In this document: positions 34,518 to 43,407 of the stretch, piece after piece
Layout of the letters: each line of letters begins with the position of its first letter
How positions within the stretch are numbered: position 1 is the stretch's first letter
Origin: an uncultured Acetatifactor sp.
Lineage (GTDB): Bacteria; Bacillota; Clostridia; Lachnospirales; Lachnospiraceae
Assembly (NCBI GenBank): GCA_910579755.1
Contig: CAJTVB010000017.1
Location: 1-64,000 of the forward strand
Direction: 5' to 3'
DNA: 64,000 nt
Position numbers and translations under genes: made by a program
Notes under the pieces: model-generated
What the model saw: only the letters and a program-made list of their open reading frames with translations
What the model was told of the DNA's origin: nothing
Databases searched by the model: none

Positions 34518-36257
34518 ATGAACGAACAGGCAATTTTACATATACCGGATTCCCGATATTGCTTCCCGATTTCGGAGAAGGAAGTGGTTCTGCGGCTCCG
34601 GGTGGACAGGAGGGATCCTGTTGACGGGGTGCAGGTAGTATACGAAAGCAAGTATGTCATCCAGATGCGTCAGCTTGACGAGAGAATGGAGCGCAGATAC
34701 GAGGACAGACTGTTTGCCTGGTATGAGGTGAAGCTGAAGCTGGAGGATGTGCGGCTCAGCTATATCTTCAAATTGCAGGAGCAGGGGAAAGAGTGGTATT
34801 ATTCTGAGGACGGGCTGTGCGATACCTATGACTTTTCTCTGGCATATTTTAATTTTTTTCAGCTTCCTTACATCAATTCGGCAGATATACACAGGGAAGT
34901 GTCCTGGATGAGCAGCGCGGTATTCTATGAAATTTTTGTGGAACGCTTTTGCCGCGGAATGGAGGAAAAGGACGATACGTATATCAATATGGAATGGGGG
35001 GAAAAGCCTCATCCGAAGAGCTTTGCAGGAGGGGACCTTCCCGGTATCATCCAGAAGCTGGATTATATAGAGAACCTGGGTGTGAACGCCTTGTATCTGA
35101 CGCCGGTTTTTCGGTCCATCTCCAACCATAAGTATGACATTTCCGATTACGGCGTCATAGACCGGCATTTTGGCACCAATGAGGATTTTGGCAGGCTGGT
35201 GAGGGAGGCCCACAGCCGGGGAATCAGGGTGGTGCTGGATGCAGTGTTTAATCATTGCAGTGAAGAGCTGATCCAATTTCAGGATGTGGTGAAACGGGGA
35301 AAGGATTCTCCTTATTTTGACTGGTTTATCATCCGGGGAGACAGGCCGGAGAAGGAACCGCTGAACTATGAAGTGTTTGCCTTTTGCGATTATATGCCGA
35401 AGTTTAATACCTCCAATCCCCAGGTGCAGGAGTTTTTGCTGGACATTGCGGTATCCTGGATCAAAAAGTATAATATAGACGGCTGGCGGCTGGATGTGTC
35501 GGACGAGGTATCCCATGATTTCTGGCGTCTGTTCCGCAGCCGGGTGAAGGCGGTGAAACCGGACTGTGTTATCATCGGGGAAAATTGGCATGATGCCAAT
35601 CCCTTCCTTGGGGGTGATCAGTATGACAGCATCATGAATTATGCCTTTACCAAGGCATGTCTGGACTATTATGCTTTTGGCGCCTTTAATGCAGAGCAGT
35701 TTGCCTGGAAGCTGAACAGTCTCCTGATGCGCAATACGGATCAGGTGAACCGGATGATGATGAATCTGCTGGATTCCCATGACACGGATCGGTTTTATAC
35801 ATGGGTGGGCCGTGACAGGAAAAAGCTGCTGTCGGCGGCGGCGGTAATGGTTATGTTTGTGGGGGCTCCCTGCATCTACTATGGGACGGAGACCCTGCTG
35901 GAGGGCGGTTATGACCCGGACAACAGGCGATGCTTCGACTGGAACGAAAGCAGCTGGGATATGTATTGTATGGAAAAAATAAAGGCCCTGCTGGCTCTGC
36001 GGAAGGAAAAGGCAGTGCAGACCGGCGGCATTCGGGTGTACAGCAGGGAAGGTCTGTTTGTGCTGAAGCGTTTCCTGGAGGAGGAAGAGCTGATTCTGTA
36101 CTGTAACCGGACGAAGGAGGCTCTGCCTCTGGCACCGGAGGGTGATATGGCTGTGGAAAACGGCTTCGCAGAGGACTGTATCGATGCAGAGGGATTTGTA
36201 ATATTCAGGAGGCGGGGATGCTTGGGGGCAGACGCTTCAGAAGGGAGGAAAGGATGA
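34518..36257 (+). CDS. GH13 alpha-amylase family enzyme (neopullulanase/cyclomaltodextrinase type)
   Basis: A 579-residue cytoplasmic enzyme (no signal peptide). An N-terminal beta domain (~1-125) like CBM34 precedes the GH13 barrel. Catalytic residues are visible: nucleophile Asp326 (DGWRLDVSDE), acid/base Glu355 (IIGENWHDA) and Asp422 (LLDSHDTDR); region I is DAVFNHC. The pattern fits GH13 subfamily 20, which cleaves imported maltodextrins or cyclodextrins. ATG 34518 follows GTAGGAGG. Its stop overlaps the next start (ATGA), tying it to the maltodextrin importer. No clear promoter of its own was found in the short divergent gap. Confidence 0.93.
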   Translation: MNEQAILHIPDSRYCFPISEKEVVLRLRVDRRDPVDGVQVVYESKYVIQMRQLDERMERRYEDRLFAWYEVKLKLEDVRLSYIFKLQEQGKEWYYSEDGLCDTYDFSLAYFNFFQLPYINSADIHREVSWMSSAVFYEIFVERFCRGMEEKDDTYINMEWGEKPHPKSFAGGDLPGIIQKLDYIENLGVNALYLTPVFRSISNHKYDISDYGVIDRHFGTNEDFGRLVREAHSRGIRVVLDAVFNHCSEELIQFQDVVKRGKDSPYFDWFIIRGDRPEKEPLNYEVFAFCDYMPKFNTSNPQVQEFLLDIAVSWIKKYNIDGWRLDVSDEVSHDFWRLFRSRVKAVKPDCVIIGENWHDANPFLGGDQYDSIMNYAFTKACLDYYAFGAFNAEQFAWKLNSLLMRNTDQVNRMMMNLLDSHDTDRFYTWVGRDRKKLLSAAAVMVMFVGAPCIYYGTETLLEGGYDPDNRRCFDWNESSWDMYCMEKIKALLALRKEKAVQTGGIRVYSREGLFVLKRFLEEEELILYCNRTKEALPLAPEGDMAVENGFAEDCIDAEGFVIFRRRGCLGADASEGRKG

Positions 36258-37762
36258 AAAAGAAAATAACAGCGCTGTTAATGGCAGGTGCTTTGTGTGC
36301 CGGAATGCTTTGCGGCTGCGGGGGTGAAAGCGGGCAGGAAGAAAGCCCGAAGGAGTCAGGCCAGGGGACGAATCCGGGAGAAAATGCCGGCGGGGCCGTG
36401 GATCTGAGCAATATATACAGCGGCGAGCTGGAGCATAATGTCACCATCCGGGTTTTGGAGAACGACACGGCCATCGAGCAGGGATATTTCCAGGAGCTGA
36501 TCGATGCCTTTAATGAGAAATATGCAGAGTACGGGATTGTGGCAGTGGATGCCAATATGGATCAGTACAGTAATTTGGCGGACGACGGCCCTTACGGATA
36601 CGGACCGGATGTGCTTTATCAGGCCAATGACGTGCTGATGAAATATGTAGAAGGAAAGCACATTTATCCCATTCCCGCAGAAAGTCTGGAGTGTTTTCCG
36701 CAGATCACGGAAAATGCATGGAATGCTTATCAGGCAAATGTAAACGGTGTCTCTTACTACATGGGCGTACCAGTAAACGTACAGTCCTCCATGCTGTATT
36801 ACCGCAAGGATCTGTTGCCGGAGGATTGGGAGACCACATGGGATAAGAACGGCAACAAGGTTCCTGACATGGTGGAAAGCTGGAATGATATGTACAGATA
36901 TTCCCAGGAGATTGTGGCGAGAAACGATGGACATTACGGATATATGCGCTCTCTTTATGACGTATACTTCTCTTCCGGATTCCTGTTCTCATACGGCGGC
37001 TATGTGTTTGGGGACAATAATACCAACGCAGATGATTTGGGTTTTTCTGCCGGCAATGCGGAGATCGGGGCCAATGTGCTCCTGCAGCAGGCGGCGCTGA
37101 TGAATGAGGGCTGTATCGACGACTCCATCACAGTGAGCGCATACAGCAGACTGGCGGACGGAACCTATTTTGCCACAATGACCACTCCGGATGTATATAC
37201 TTTGTTTTTGAAGGAGCTGCAGCTGGTTTATCAGGCGGAAGGAATGAGTGAGGAAGAGGCCAGGGCGCTGGCGGAGGAAAATCTGGTGATCACGGAGGTG
37301 CCGAAGCTTCCGGCCAGCGGCGACCTTACGGAGGAGGATCCGGAGCTGATCCCCTTAAAAGCCATGGGCGGCGTTAACGGCTATGCCATCAGCGCTTACA
37401 CAAAATCGCCGAATGCCTGCCTGGCTTTCGTGGAGTTTGCCACAGGCTATGAGATGATGCTCAGAAGAAACCAGATGCTGGGTATCGTGCCGGCCAGAAG
37501 CGATGTGGCTGACACCGTGGGCGGAGTGTCGGAAATCATGTATCATAATCTGGATGCAGGCAATATTGTGGTTATGCCTTCCATCCGTGCCGTGGAGCAA
37601 ATCTGGACGCCGGGACAGACCTTCTTTGAGGATCTGGCCAAGGATGCATTCAGACCGGAGGCGGAGAAAAAGTATAAGACTTTGGAGGATATCAAAAACG
37701 GCCTGGCCGCCGTGGATACCCAGATTTATGACGCGGTACACACGTTGGCAGGAACCAACTGA
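36254..37762 (+). CDS. Maltodextrin-type ABC binding lipoprotein
   Basis: A 502-residue lipoprotein (lipobox LCGC, Cys ~21) of the MalE-like CUT1 binding-protein family (VLENDTAIEQGYFQELIDAFNEKYAEYG; YGYGPDVLYQAND). It overlaps the amylase stop by four bases. Substrate is inferred from the amylase and MalF/MalG neighbours. Confidence 0.9.
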   Translation: MKKKITALLMAGALCAGMLCGCGGESGQEESPKESGQGTNPGENAGGAVDLSNIYSGELEHNVTIRVLENDTAIEQGYFQELIDAFNEKYAEYGIVAVDANMDQYSNLADDGPYGYGPDVLYQANDVLMKYVEGKHIYPIPAESLECFPQITENAWNAYQANVNGVSYYMGVPVNVQSSMLYYRKDLLPEDWETTWDKNGNKVPDMVESWNDMYRYSQEIVARNDGHYGYMRSLYDVYFSSGFLFSYGGYVFGDNNTNADDLGFSAGNAEIGANVLLQQAALMNEGCIDDSITVSAYSRLADGTYFATMTTPDVYTLFLKELQLVYQAEGMSEEEARALAEENLVITEVPKLPASGDLTEEDPELIPLKAMGGVNGYAISAYTKSPNACLAFVEFATGYEMMLRRNQMLGIVPARSDVADTVGGVSEIMYHNLDAGNIVVMPSIRAVEQIWTPGQTFFEDLAKDAFRPEAEKKYKTLEDIKNGLAAVDTQIYDAVHTLAGTN

Positions 37763-37808
37763 ACAGGGAATGCGCAGCGAAAGCATATTGATGCGAAGAG
37801 GTATAAGC

Positions 37809-39104
37809 ATGAGTACAAGGATGAAACCAAACAAAAAAGTCAAAGCCAGTATGTGTCTTATGGGTCTGGGCCAGCTTATGTACGGCCAGGTGGGGAAGGG
37901 ACTTCTCTACCTGGGGGTGCTGGCTCTTGGTATTTCATATTTTGTATTTCGCGGCGGTGCAGATCTGGTGGGGCTTTTTACCCTTGGCACCCGGGAGATG
38001 GATACCTGGCTGGGAATAGAGGGCGATAACTCTGTAGTTATGCTGCTTATGGGGATTCTTGCTCTGATCGCGCTTCTGCTCCTGGCAGCGGTTCATATTT
38101 CTAACGTGCAGGATGTCCGGGAGACCCAGAGGATTGTAGAGAGAGGCGGAAGGCCTGCGGCTTTTAAGGAGGACGCAAAGCAGCTGCTGGATAAAAAATT
38201 TTATAAGACTGTGCTTTTCCTGCCGGTTTTGGGCGTTTGTGTCTTTAATATCCTCCCGATCATTTTCATGATCGCCATCGCGTTTACCAATTATGGCGGA
38301 AGCATCGTGCCGCCCAAGCTGGTGGATTGGGTGGGATTAGACAATTTTGTGCAGATAACCACATTGTCTCAGTTTGCGCCCACCTTCGGCAGGATCCTGT
38401 CCTGGAATCTGATCTGGGCAGTCTGCTCCACGGCGCTGAATTATTTTGCAGGCTTAGGCCTGGCGCTTTTGCTGAACAAGGACTGCGTAAAAGGAAAGGT
38501 ATTCTGGAGATCCTTCCCCATTCTGGCCTATGCGGTTCCGGGATTTATCACCATGCTGGGATTTAAGTTTATGTTTTCCTATGGCGGTCCCATCAACCAG
38601 CTCATCACGGCTGCGGGACACAGGGCCGTGGGTTTTCTGGACATTGATGCAAAGTGGATCGCCCGGTTCATTGGTTTGGGAGTCAACGCCTGGGTCAGTG
38701 TTCCTTCCATTATGCTGCTTGCTACCGGGATTTTGTCTAATCGGGATATGAGCCTGATGGAAGCGGCGAGAATCGATGGCGCTACTCCCTGGCAGCAGTT
38801 TCGGCGTATCACCCTGCCTTTTGTACTGTTTTCCACCACCCCGGTGCTGCTGGGACAGTTTATCGGCAATTTCAACAATTTCGGCGTGTTCTATTTCCTG
38901 AGAGGCGGGCTGTACATAGACGGTTATTTCCTGGCCAGCGACACGGACCTGCTGATCAACTGGCTCTACAACCTGTCCATCAGCAATAACTATTATAACA
39001 TCGGTGCCGCTATCAGTCTGGTGATATTCCTGATTACTTCCCTGATCTCTCTGGTGATCTATACCAGGAGTGCGTCGTATAAAGAGGAAGACACATTCCG
39101 ATAA
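37809..39104 (+). CDS. Maltodextrin ABC permease, MalF type
   Basis: A 431-residue permease. As in true MalF proteins, two extra helices and a loop (~1-130) precede the six core helices. The EAA loop is EAARIDGATPWQQFRRITLP. ATG 37809 has AGAGG upstream; longer in-frame starts lie inside the preceding gene. Confidence 0.9.
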   Translation: MSTRMKPNKKVKASMCLMGLGQLMYGQVGKGLLYLGVLALGISYFVFRGGADLVGLFTLGTREMDTWLGIEGDNSVVMLLMGILALIALLLLAAVHISNVQDVRETQRIVERGGRPAAFKEDAKQLLDKKFYKTVLFLPVLGVCVFNILPIIFMIAIAFTNYGGSIVPPKLVDWVGLDNFVQITTLSQFAPTFGRILSWNLIWAVCSTALNYFAGLGLALLLNKDCVKGKVFWRSFPILAYAVPGFITMLGFKFMFSYGGPINQLITAAGHRAVGFLDIDAKWIARFIGLGVNAWVSVPSIMLLATGILSNRDMSLMEAARIDGATPWQQFRRITLPFVLFSTTPVLLGQFIGNFNNFGVFYFLRGGLYIDGYFLASDTDLLINWLYNLSISNNYYNIGAAISLVIFLITSLISLVIYTRSASYKEEDTFR

Positions 39105-39114
39105 AAGTGTGAAG

Positions 39115-39172
39115 GAAATCACTAAGCTCGAAAGTACCTCGCCAAGTGATTTCACGCTCTGTACAGCAGAGC
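39115..39172 (+). other. Two hairpins in the malF-malG spacer
   Basis: GAAATCACT/AGTGATTTC (39115-39123 with 39145-39153) and GCTCTG/CAGAGC (39156-39161 with 39167-39172) occupy an otherwise empty 115-base spacer, unusually long for this gene pair. Confidence 0.55.
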
Positions 39173-39219
39173 TTCTTTCCACAGATTGTGCCGGCTGCGC
39201 CGACATTATGGAGGTTACT

Positions 39220-40047
39220 ATGAAGGTTTCAAAAATAGCTGATACATGTGTCACTTACATTATTTTGATTGTTGTGTGCTTTATCTTTTTCTTTCCGTGC
39301 CTCTGGCTGATTTTGGCATCCTTCAGCAAGTCGGGTTCCATATATTCCTTTGAGGGATTTTTCCCCAGCTCTTACAGCCTGGATACCTTCAGGACGCTGT
39401 TTACGGATACTGCCATGTATAATTACCCCAGGTGGTTTCGCAATACGTTGTTTATTGCGGTGATGAGCTGTCTCGTGGGCACCTTCCTGACGATTCTGAC
39501 AGCCTATACCATGTCCCGCTTTCAGTTTGGGGCTAGGAAAACCATGATGAAGACCACCCTGATTTTGGGAATGTTTCCTTCTTTCATGGGAATGATTGCG
39601 GTGTATATCATCATGACCCAGTTCGGGCTGATCAATAATATGTGGGGGCTGATCCTGATTTACAGCGCCAATGCGCCCATGGGATACCTGACTCAGAAGG
39701 GATTCTTTGATACCATTCCCTCATCTATCGACGAGGCGGCCCGGATCGACGGAGCCACGAATTTTCAGGTGTTTACAAGGATTAACCTGCCTATTTCCAT
39801 GCCTATCATTGTCTATACGGCACTGACCAGCTTCACCTTTCCCTGGAGCGACTTTATCCTTCCGAAGCTTCTATTGAAGGAAAAGGATCTGTACACGGTG
39901 GCCGTGGGGCTGATGAGCCTGGGAGACACGGAGTTTGCCCGCTTTGCGGCAGGAGCGGTGTTCATTGCGGTACCCATCGTTATTCTTTACTTCTGCCTTG
40001 TAAAATTCATGGTAAATGGAATGACGGCAGGGGCGGTAAAGGGTTAA
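39220..40047 (+). CDS. Maltodextrin ABC permease, MalG type
   Basis: A 275-residue CUT1 permease with EAARIDGATNFQVFTRINLP as EAA loop and six predicted helices. ATG 39220 follows GGAGG with 6 bases spacing; the frame is open for 50 codons upstream, but that part covers the intercistronic hairpins and is not considered coding. It ends the starch operon. Confidence 0.92.
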   Translation: MKVSKIADTCVTYIILIVVCFIFFFPCLWLILASFSKSGSIYSFEGFFPSSYSLDTFRTLFTDTAMYNYPRWFRNTLFIAVMSCLVGTFLTILTAYTMSRFQFGARKTMMKTTLILGMFPSFMGMIAVYIIMTQFGLINNMWGLILIYSANAPMGYLTQKGFFDTIPSSIDEAARIDGATNFQVFTRINLPISMPIIVYTALTSFTFPWSDFILPKLLLKEKDLYTVAVGLMSLGDTEFARFAAGAVFIAVPIVILYFCLVKFMVNGMTAGAVKG

Positions 40048-40064
40048 TTCATTTTATGTCCATC

Positions 40065-40129
40065 AGCCTGTGTGATTGGAAGAAATGCGGCAACAGAGAC
40101 GCAATTTTTCCGTTACGCAGGCTTTTTTT
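40065..40129 (+). terminator. Rho-independent terminator of the starch operon
   Basis: AGCCTG (40065-40070) pairs with CAGGCT (40118-40123), with inner pairings GGAAGAAATGCG/CGCAATTTTTCC, followed by seven T. Confidence 0.85.
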
Positions 40130-40162
40130 GCGTGGTTTTTCTTTTGCATAGGCTTGTGATTA

Positions 40163-40222
40163 TTGACAAACGATAATTTTGGGTGTATTTTATAATTAAA
40201 ATTATTGAATAACAATAATTTT
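40163..40222 (+). promoter_or_regulatory. Promoter with perfect 25-bp A/T dyad
   Basis: TTGACA (40163-40168), a 17-base spacer and TATTTT (40186-40191), or the adjacent TATAAT (40191-40196), are followed by AAAATTATTG-AATAA-CAATAATTTT (40198-40222), a perfect inverted repeat at the transcription start. It is a likely operator, possibly for the small HTH protein of the same operon. Confidence 0.65.
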
Positions 40223-40273
40223 AATATGAATGGTAAGAAATAAGGTCTGTTTCAATGAAAGGGAGGAAGAGCG

Positions 40274-41194
40274 ATGGAAGCTATTGTATTTTTCTGGGAG
40301 CAGGCAGGCGGTCTGCTCCGCCGGCTGTCGCTGTCGGGAGATGCAGGTAATATTGCCGCATGGATCATTTTTATTCTGGCAGGAGGAAGTCCCCTGATAT
40401 TGTGGGCCATCCTGGGGATCCGGAAGAGGGCGGGAAGGAGCGATCTGCTGTTGCTGCTCATTTCCGTTGTGCTGACCGCAGGGCTGTGGTTTATGGTGAA
40501 TCCTTCCTATATGGACAGGTATTTGTTTCATGGGATGGAGGATGTGGGTGCGTATATTTTTCCCGGTGTGATCTGTTCTCTTGTACTGGCCTGGGGGGCA
40601 ATGCGTCTTCTGGGGATTTATGAAGGGTTGAGCAGGCAGAGTTTTTTCAGGTGTCTGGAGGTGATGCTGGGGATTTATGTGGCCGTCACAGCGGCAGCCC
40701 TGTGCCTGGGATGGTGGACGGAGCTGGCGCAGGGCTGGAGCAATCTGTGTCAGGGCAATACCTGGGCTGGCAAAGAGGAGCTGTTGTCCGGCACGGCCCC
40801 GGGTATGGCATCTGACAGAGGAAGCCTGGCGGTGAGCAGCTTTTTTCTGATTCTGCAGGTCACGGCCCAAAAGCTTCCCGGTTTTCTGGAATTGCTTCTG
40901 TTTGGAATGGCAGTCTGCCTGCTGCGCAGCTGTGAGAGGGAGAATTTTGGTGGGAAGAGCCTGATATGGGTGGAACGTCTGAAGCGCTGGAGCGGGCGGT
41001 TTTTGGGGGTTATTCTTTTGAGCAACGCCGGTGTGAACCTGCTGCAGCTTTTGTTTTCAGGTTATATATTGCGGAGCAGCTACAGAGTATTACTGCCTTT
41101 GTGGGAGGTGACAGCAGTGTTGGGAATTCTGCTGCTGAGCCGGTTCTATCTGGAGAGCAGGAGGCTGAAGGAAGAAAACGACGGATTTATATAG
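40274..41194 (+). CDS. Multi-pass membrane protein of unknown function
   Basis: A 306-residue protein with about seven predicted helices and no recognised family. ATG 40274 follows AGGGAGG. An HTH gene follows after 8 bases and a lipoprotein gene after that. This membrane/HTH layout resembles the small DUF2975-like regulator pairs of Firmicutes in organisation only; the protein is longer. Confidence 0.75.
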   Translation: MEAIVFFWEQAGGLLRRLSLSGDAGNIAAWIIFILAGGSPLILWAILGIRKRAGRSDLLLLLISVVLTAGLWFMVNPSYMDRYLFHGMEDVGAYIFPGVICSLVLAWGAMRLLGIYEGLSRQSFFRCLEVMLGIYVAVTAAALCLGWWTELAQGWSNLCQGNTWAGKEELLSGTAPGMASDRGSLAVSSFFLILQVTAQKLPGFLELLLFGMAVCLLRSCERENFGGKSLIWVERLKRWSGRFLGVILLSNAGVNLLQLLFSGYILRSSYRVLLPLWEVTAVLGILLLSRFYLESRRLKEENDGFI

Positions 41195-41202
41195 GAGGCG
41201 TC

Positions 41203-41457
41203 ATGGCGATTCAAGTGCATTTAGATGAAATACTGAAGGAGCGCCGTATGACTTCCAAGGAGCTGTGCAGGATGGTGGGAATTACAGAGGCAAATCTTTC
41301 CATTCTGCGCAGCGGGAAGGCAAAGGGCGTCCGTTTTGGGACAGTGAACAGGATTTGCTATTACCTGCAGTGCGATGTGGGGGACATACTGAAATTTGAC
41401 GGGAAGCTGGAGGAAGAGGATATGAGCGCCGGCCCGGAGGATTCCGGGGAGATGTGA
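41203..41457 (+). CDS. Small Xre-type HTH regulator
   Basis: An 84-residue protein almost entirely made of an HTH fold (LDEILKERRMTSKELCRMVGITEANLSILRSGKAKGVRFGTVNRICYYLQCDVGDILKFD), of the type seen downstream of small membrane proteins. ATG 41203 follows ATAGGAGG. Likely binds the A/T dyad upstream of its own operon (inference). Confidence 0.88.
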   Translation: MAIQVHLDEILKERRMTSKELCRMVGITEANLSILRSGKAKGVRFGTVNRICYYLQCDVGDILKFDGKLEEEDMSAGPEDSGEM

Positions 41458-41564
41458 CATGTGGCAGAGGGAATGGAAGAAGGCAGAGGAAGAGGGAAAA
41501 GCCAGAGAGAGCTGCGACAGGGATGACGACAAATAGAGTGGATATGAGAAGGAGGAAATAAGAG

Positions 41565-42488
41565 ATGGGTTGCGGAAAAATGGGGATAAAAAGGGGAAAA
41601 AGGATGGCGGTCATGGGGGTGCTGTTGGCTGTATCGCTTGCTTTTGGGGGATGTGCCCTGGCCAGGGAGGAGTTGGAGAATCCTAAGAAGGACAGACTGG
41701 TGGGAGTGTATCTGACCAAAGAGTATCTGGAGATGGAAGAGCCAAAGATCGAGATGAACTGGAAAGGGGAGCTTTATTTGGAGGACAGCCAGACGCAGAT
41801 CGAAGGAATTTTGGGAGACTTGTCCGACGAAAGCCTCCTGCATTTCGAGGGAGTGGAGGGTTATGGAATATATGGTATCAGAATGCATAGCGAAAGCGAT
41901 AGCAGCGTTTTTTCCAGTGATGAGATCTTTGCGGATATACATCTGACATTGGAGGATAACGGGGAAAAAATAGAAGCTGTGGTATATGTGGGAGAAAATG
42001 GCCCGCGCGTAGTGTATTTTAATCCGATCTATCAGAGGGAGGACGGAACCGTATATCTGCGGCAGGGAACAGGCATGTCCTGGGACGGCTTTGCGGAAGG
42101 CGCGGCTATGAGCCAGAGCATGAAGGAATCTGTCTCGGAGGGCGTAAAAGGCGAGGAAACTGTCAAAACCTTTGAATGCGCCATTGAGATCCGGCAGAGC
42201 ACAGAGCCCCGGACCACGGAGCTTTTGTTCCTGGATGGAGAAAATAAGGTGCTGGAGCGCAGGGAAGAAAGCAGGATCAGAGAAATATTGGAGAAAGATG
42301 AGGGGAGGCTGGAGGTTCCCCAGGGAACAGAGTATCTTCTGCTGGTTCAGAGCGGAAAAGCCCAGGGACAGGAAGCGGAGGAAAAGCGGAGTCTCTGCAA
42401 TAGGGGCGAGGAGCACCTGGAGTTTTTGCTTCCCGGCACAGATGGCTTTCTGGAGGCAGTGCAGCTGCAGATTCTGTGGCAGCAGTGA
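41565..42488 (+). CDS. Lipoprotein of unknown function
   Basis: A 307-residue protein with a lipobox FGGC (Cys ~30), acidic and beta-rich, with no recognised domain. ATG 41565 follows AGGAGG. It is probably the third gene of the operon that starts at 40274. Confidence 0.75.
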   Translation: MGCGKMGIKRGKRMAVMGVLLAVSLAFGGCALAREELENPKKDRLVGVYLTKEYLEMEEPKIEMNWKGELYLEDSQTQIEGILGDLSDESLLHFEGVEGYGIYGIRMHSESDSSVFSSDEIFADIHLTLEDNGEKIEAVVYVGENGPRVVYFNPIYQREDGTVYLRQGTGMSWDGFAEGAAMSQSMKESVSEGVKGEETVKTFECAIEIRQSTEPRTTELLFLDGENKVLERREESRIREILEKDEGRLEVPQGTEYLLLVQSGKAQGQEAEEKRSLCNRGEEHLEFLLPGTDGFLEAVQLQILWQQ

Positions 42489-42568
42489 CGATTCAAGCTT
42501 GAATATATCTGCCGGCTTTGTTAGAATGATTTTCAGGGCATGCGTGTACTGATCGGATGAAATGACGG

Positions 42569-42597
42569 TTTACACGGATGGGATAAACTGCTACAAT
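42569..42597 (+). promoter_or_regulatory. SigA promoter upstream of the small conserved gene
   Basis: TTTACA (42569-42574), a 17-base spacer and TACAAT (42592-42597) predict a start near 42604. This excludes the earlier in-frame ATG at 42562 as translation start. Confidence 0.6.
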
Positions 42598-42648
42598 AGG
42601 ATACAGGCTGGAGGAGAGTCCTGGAAAAATCCCAGGGCGGAGGATGTA

Positions 42649-42903
42649 ATGATGCGGGAAATGGAATTTAAAATGGAACGGCCCGGACTGCTGGAGCCGG
42701 GACAGAGGATCACGGTAACGGAAGGCGTCCTGCCCAGCAATTATTATTATACTATAGATCCTGCGCTGGCCATGTCGGCAAATATTCCCTTTCGTGACCG
42801 GCTGAAAAGCAGAGAAGGCATAGTCACCAATGTGACGGAAAATGCCAGGGGATTTTATGTGACGGCTCAGTTTGAGGAGCCGGATCCCGGCAGAGCAAAA
42901 TAA
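42649..42903 (+). CDS. Small conserved-looking protein of unknown function
   Basis: An 84-residue protein (MMREMEFKMERPGLLEPGQ). A beta-rich core with GIVTNVTENARGFYVTAQFEEPD suggests a small beta-barrel. GGAGG lies 5-8 bases before the twin ATG. It precedes RidA by 32 bases and may be cotranscribed. I do not recognise the family. Confidence 0.7.
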   Translation: MMREMEFKMERPGLLEPGQRITVTEGVLPSNYYYTIDPALAMSANIPFRDRLKSREGIVTNVTENARGFYVTAQFEEPDPGRAK

Positions 42904-42935
42904 AGTTAGAACAGATAAAAAGTGAGGTTGAAAGC

Positions 42936-43310
42936 ATGTTAAAGAAAATTTCCACAGACAAAGCGCCGGCGGCCATCGGCCCCTATTCCCAGGGAATTAT
43001 CGCAAATGGATTTCTGTTTGCGTCGGGCCAGATTCCAATTGACCCGGCTGACGGAGAGATCAAAGGCACGGATATCTCTGCCCAGGCCGAACAGGTAATG
43101 AAGAATATCGGTGCTCTTTTGGCTGAGGCGGGAAGCAGCTATGAAAATGTGGTAAAGACCTCCTGTTTCCTTGCGGACATGGGAGATTTTGCTGCCTTTA
43201 ATGAGGTATATGCAAAATATTTTACGGAAAAGCCGGCCAGAAGCTGTGTGGCCGTAAAGACGCTTCCCAAAAACGTATTGTGTGAGGTGGAAGTGATCGC
43301 CGCAGTGTAA
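42936..43310 (+). CDS. ridA: RidA family enamine/imine deaminase
   Basis: The 124-residue protein has the RidA signatures YSQGIIANGFLFASGQIPIDP, VVKTSCFLADMGDFAAFNEVYAKYF and PARSCVAVKTLP. The family hydrolyses reactive enamine/imine intermediates (such as 2-aminoacrylate) in the cytoplasm; the catalytic Arg of the ARSCV segment is present. ATG 42936 follows GTGAGGTTG. Confidence 0.95.
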   Translation: MLKKISTDKAPAAIGPYSQGIIANGFLFASGQIPIDPADGEIKGTDISAQAEQVMKNIGALLAEAGSSYENVVKTSCFLADMGDFAAFNEVYAKYFTEKPARSCVAVKTLPKNVLCEVEVIAAV

Positions 43311-43346
43311 GGCCGCAGGCCCGGGCCGGGAGGCGGAAAGGTTGCC

Positions 43347-43376
43347 CAAAGCGCCGCTTGCAGAAGCGGCGTTTTG
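43347..43376 (+). terminator. Terminator after ridA
   Basis: CGCCGCTT (43352-43359) pairs with AAGCGGCG (43364-43371) around GCAG and is followed by TTTT. Confidence 0.75.
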
Positions 43377-43407
43377 GTGTGTCCGGATTTTGGAGGGAAT
43401 ATTACCT

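Noticed and set aside
41459..41536. 25-codon frame (MWQREWKKAEEEGKA) with GGGGAG upstream
   Set aside because: Possible, but very short and of low complexity; not enough to call a gene.
42491..42504. 14-bp palindrome ATTCAAGCTTGAAT
   Set aside because: Isolated, just after a stop codon and away from the promoter; could be chance.
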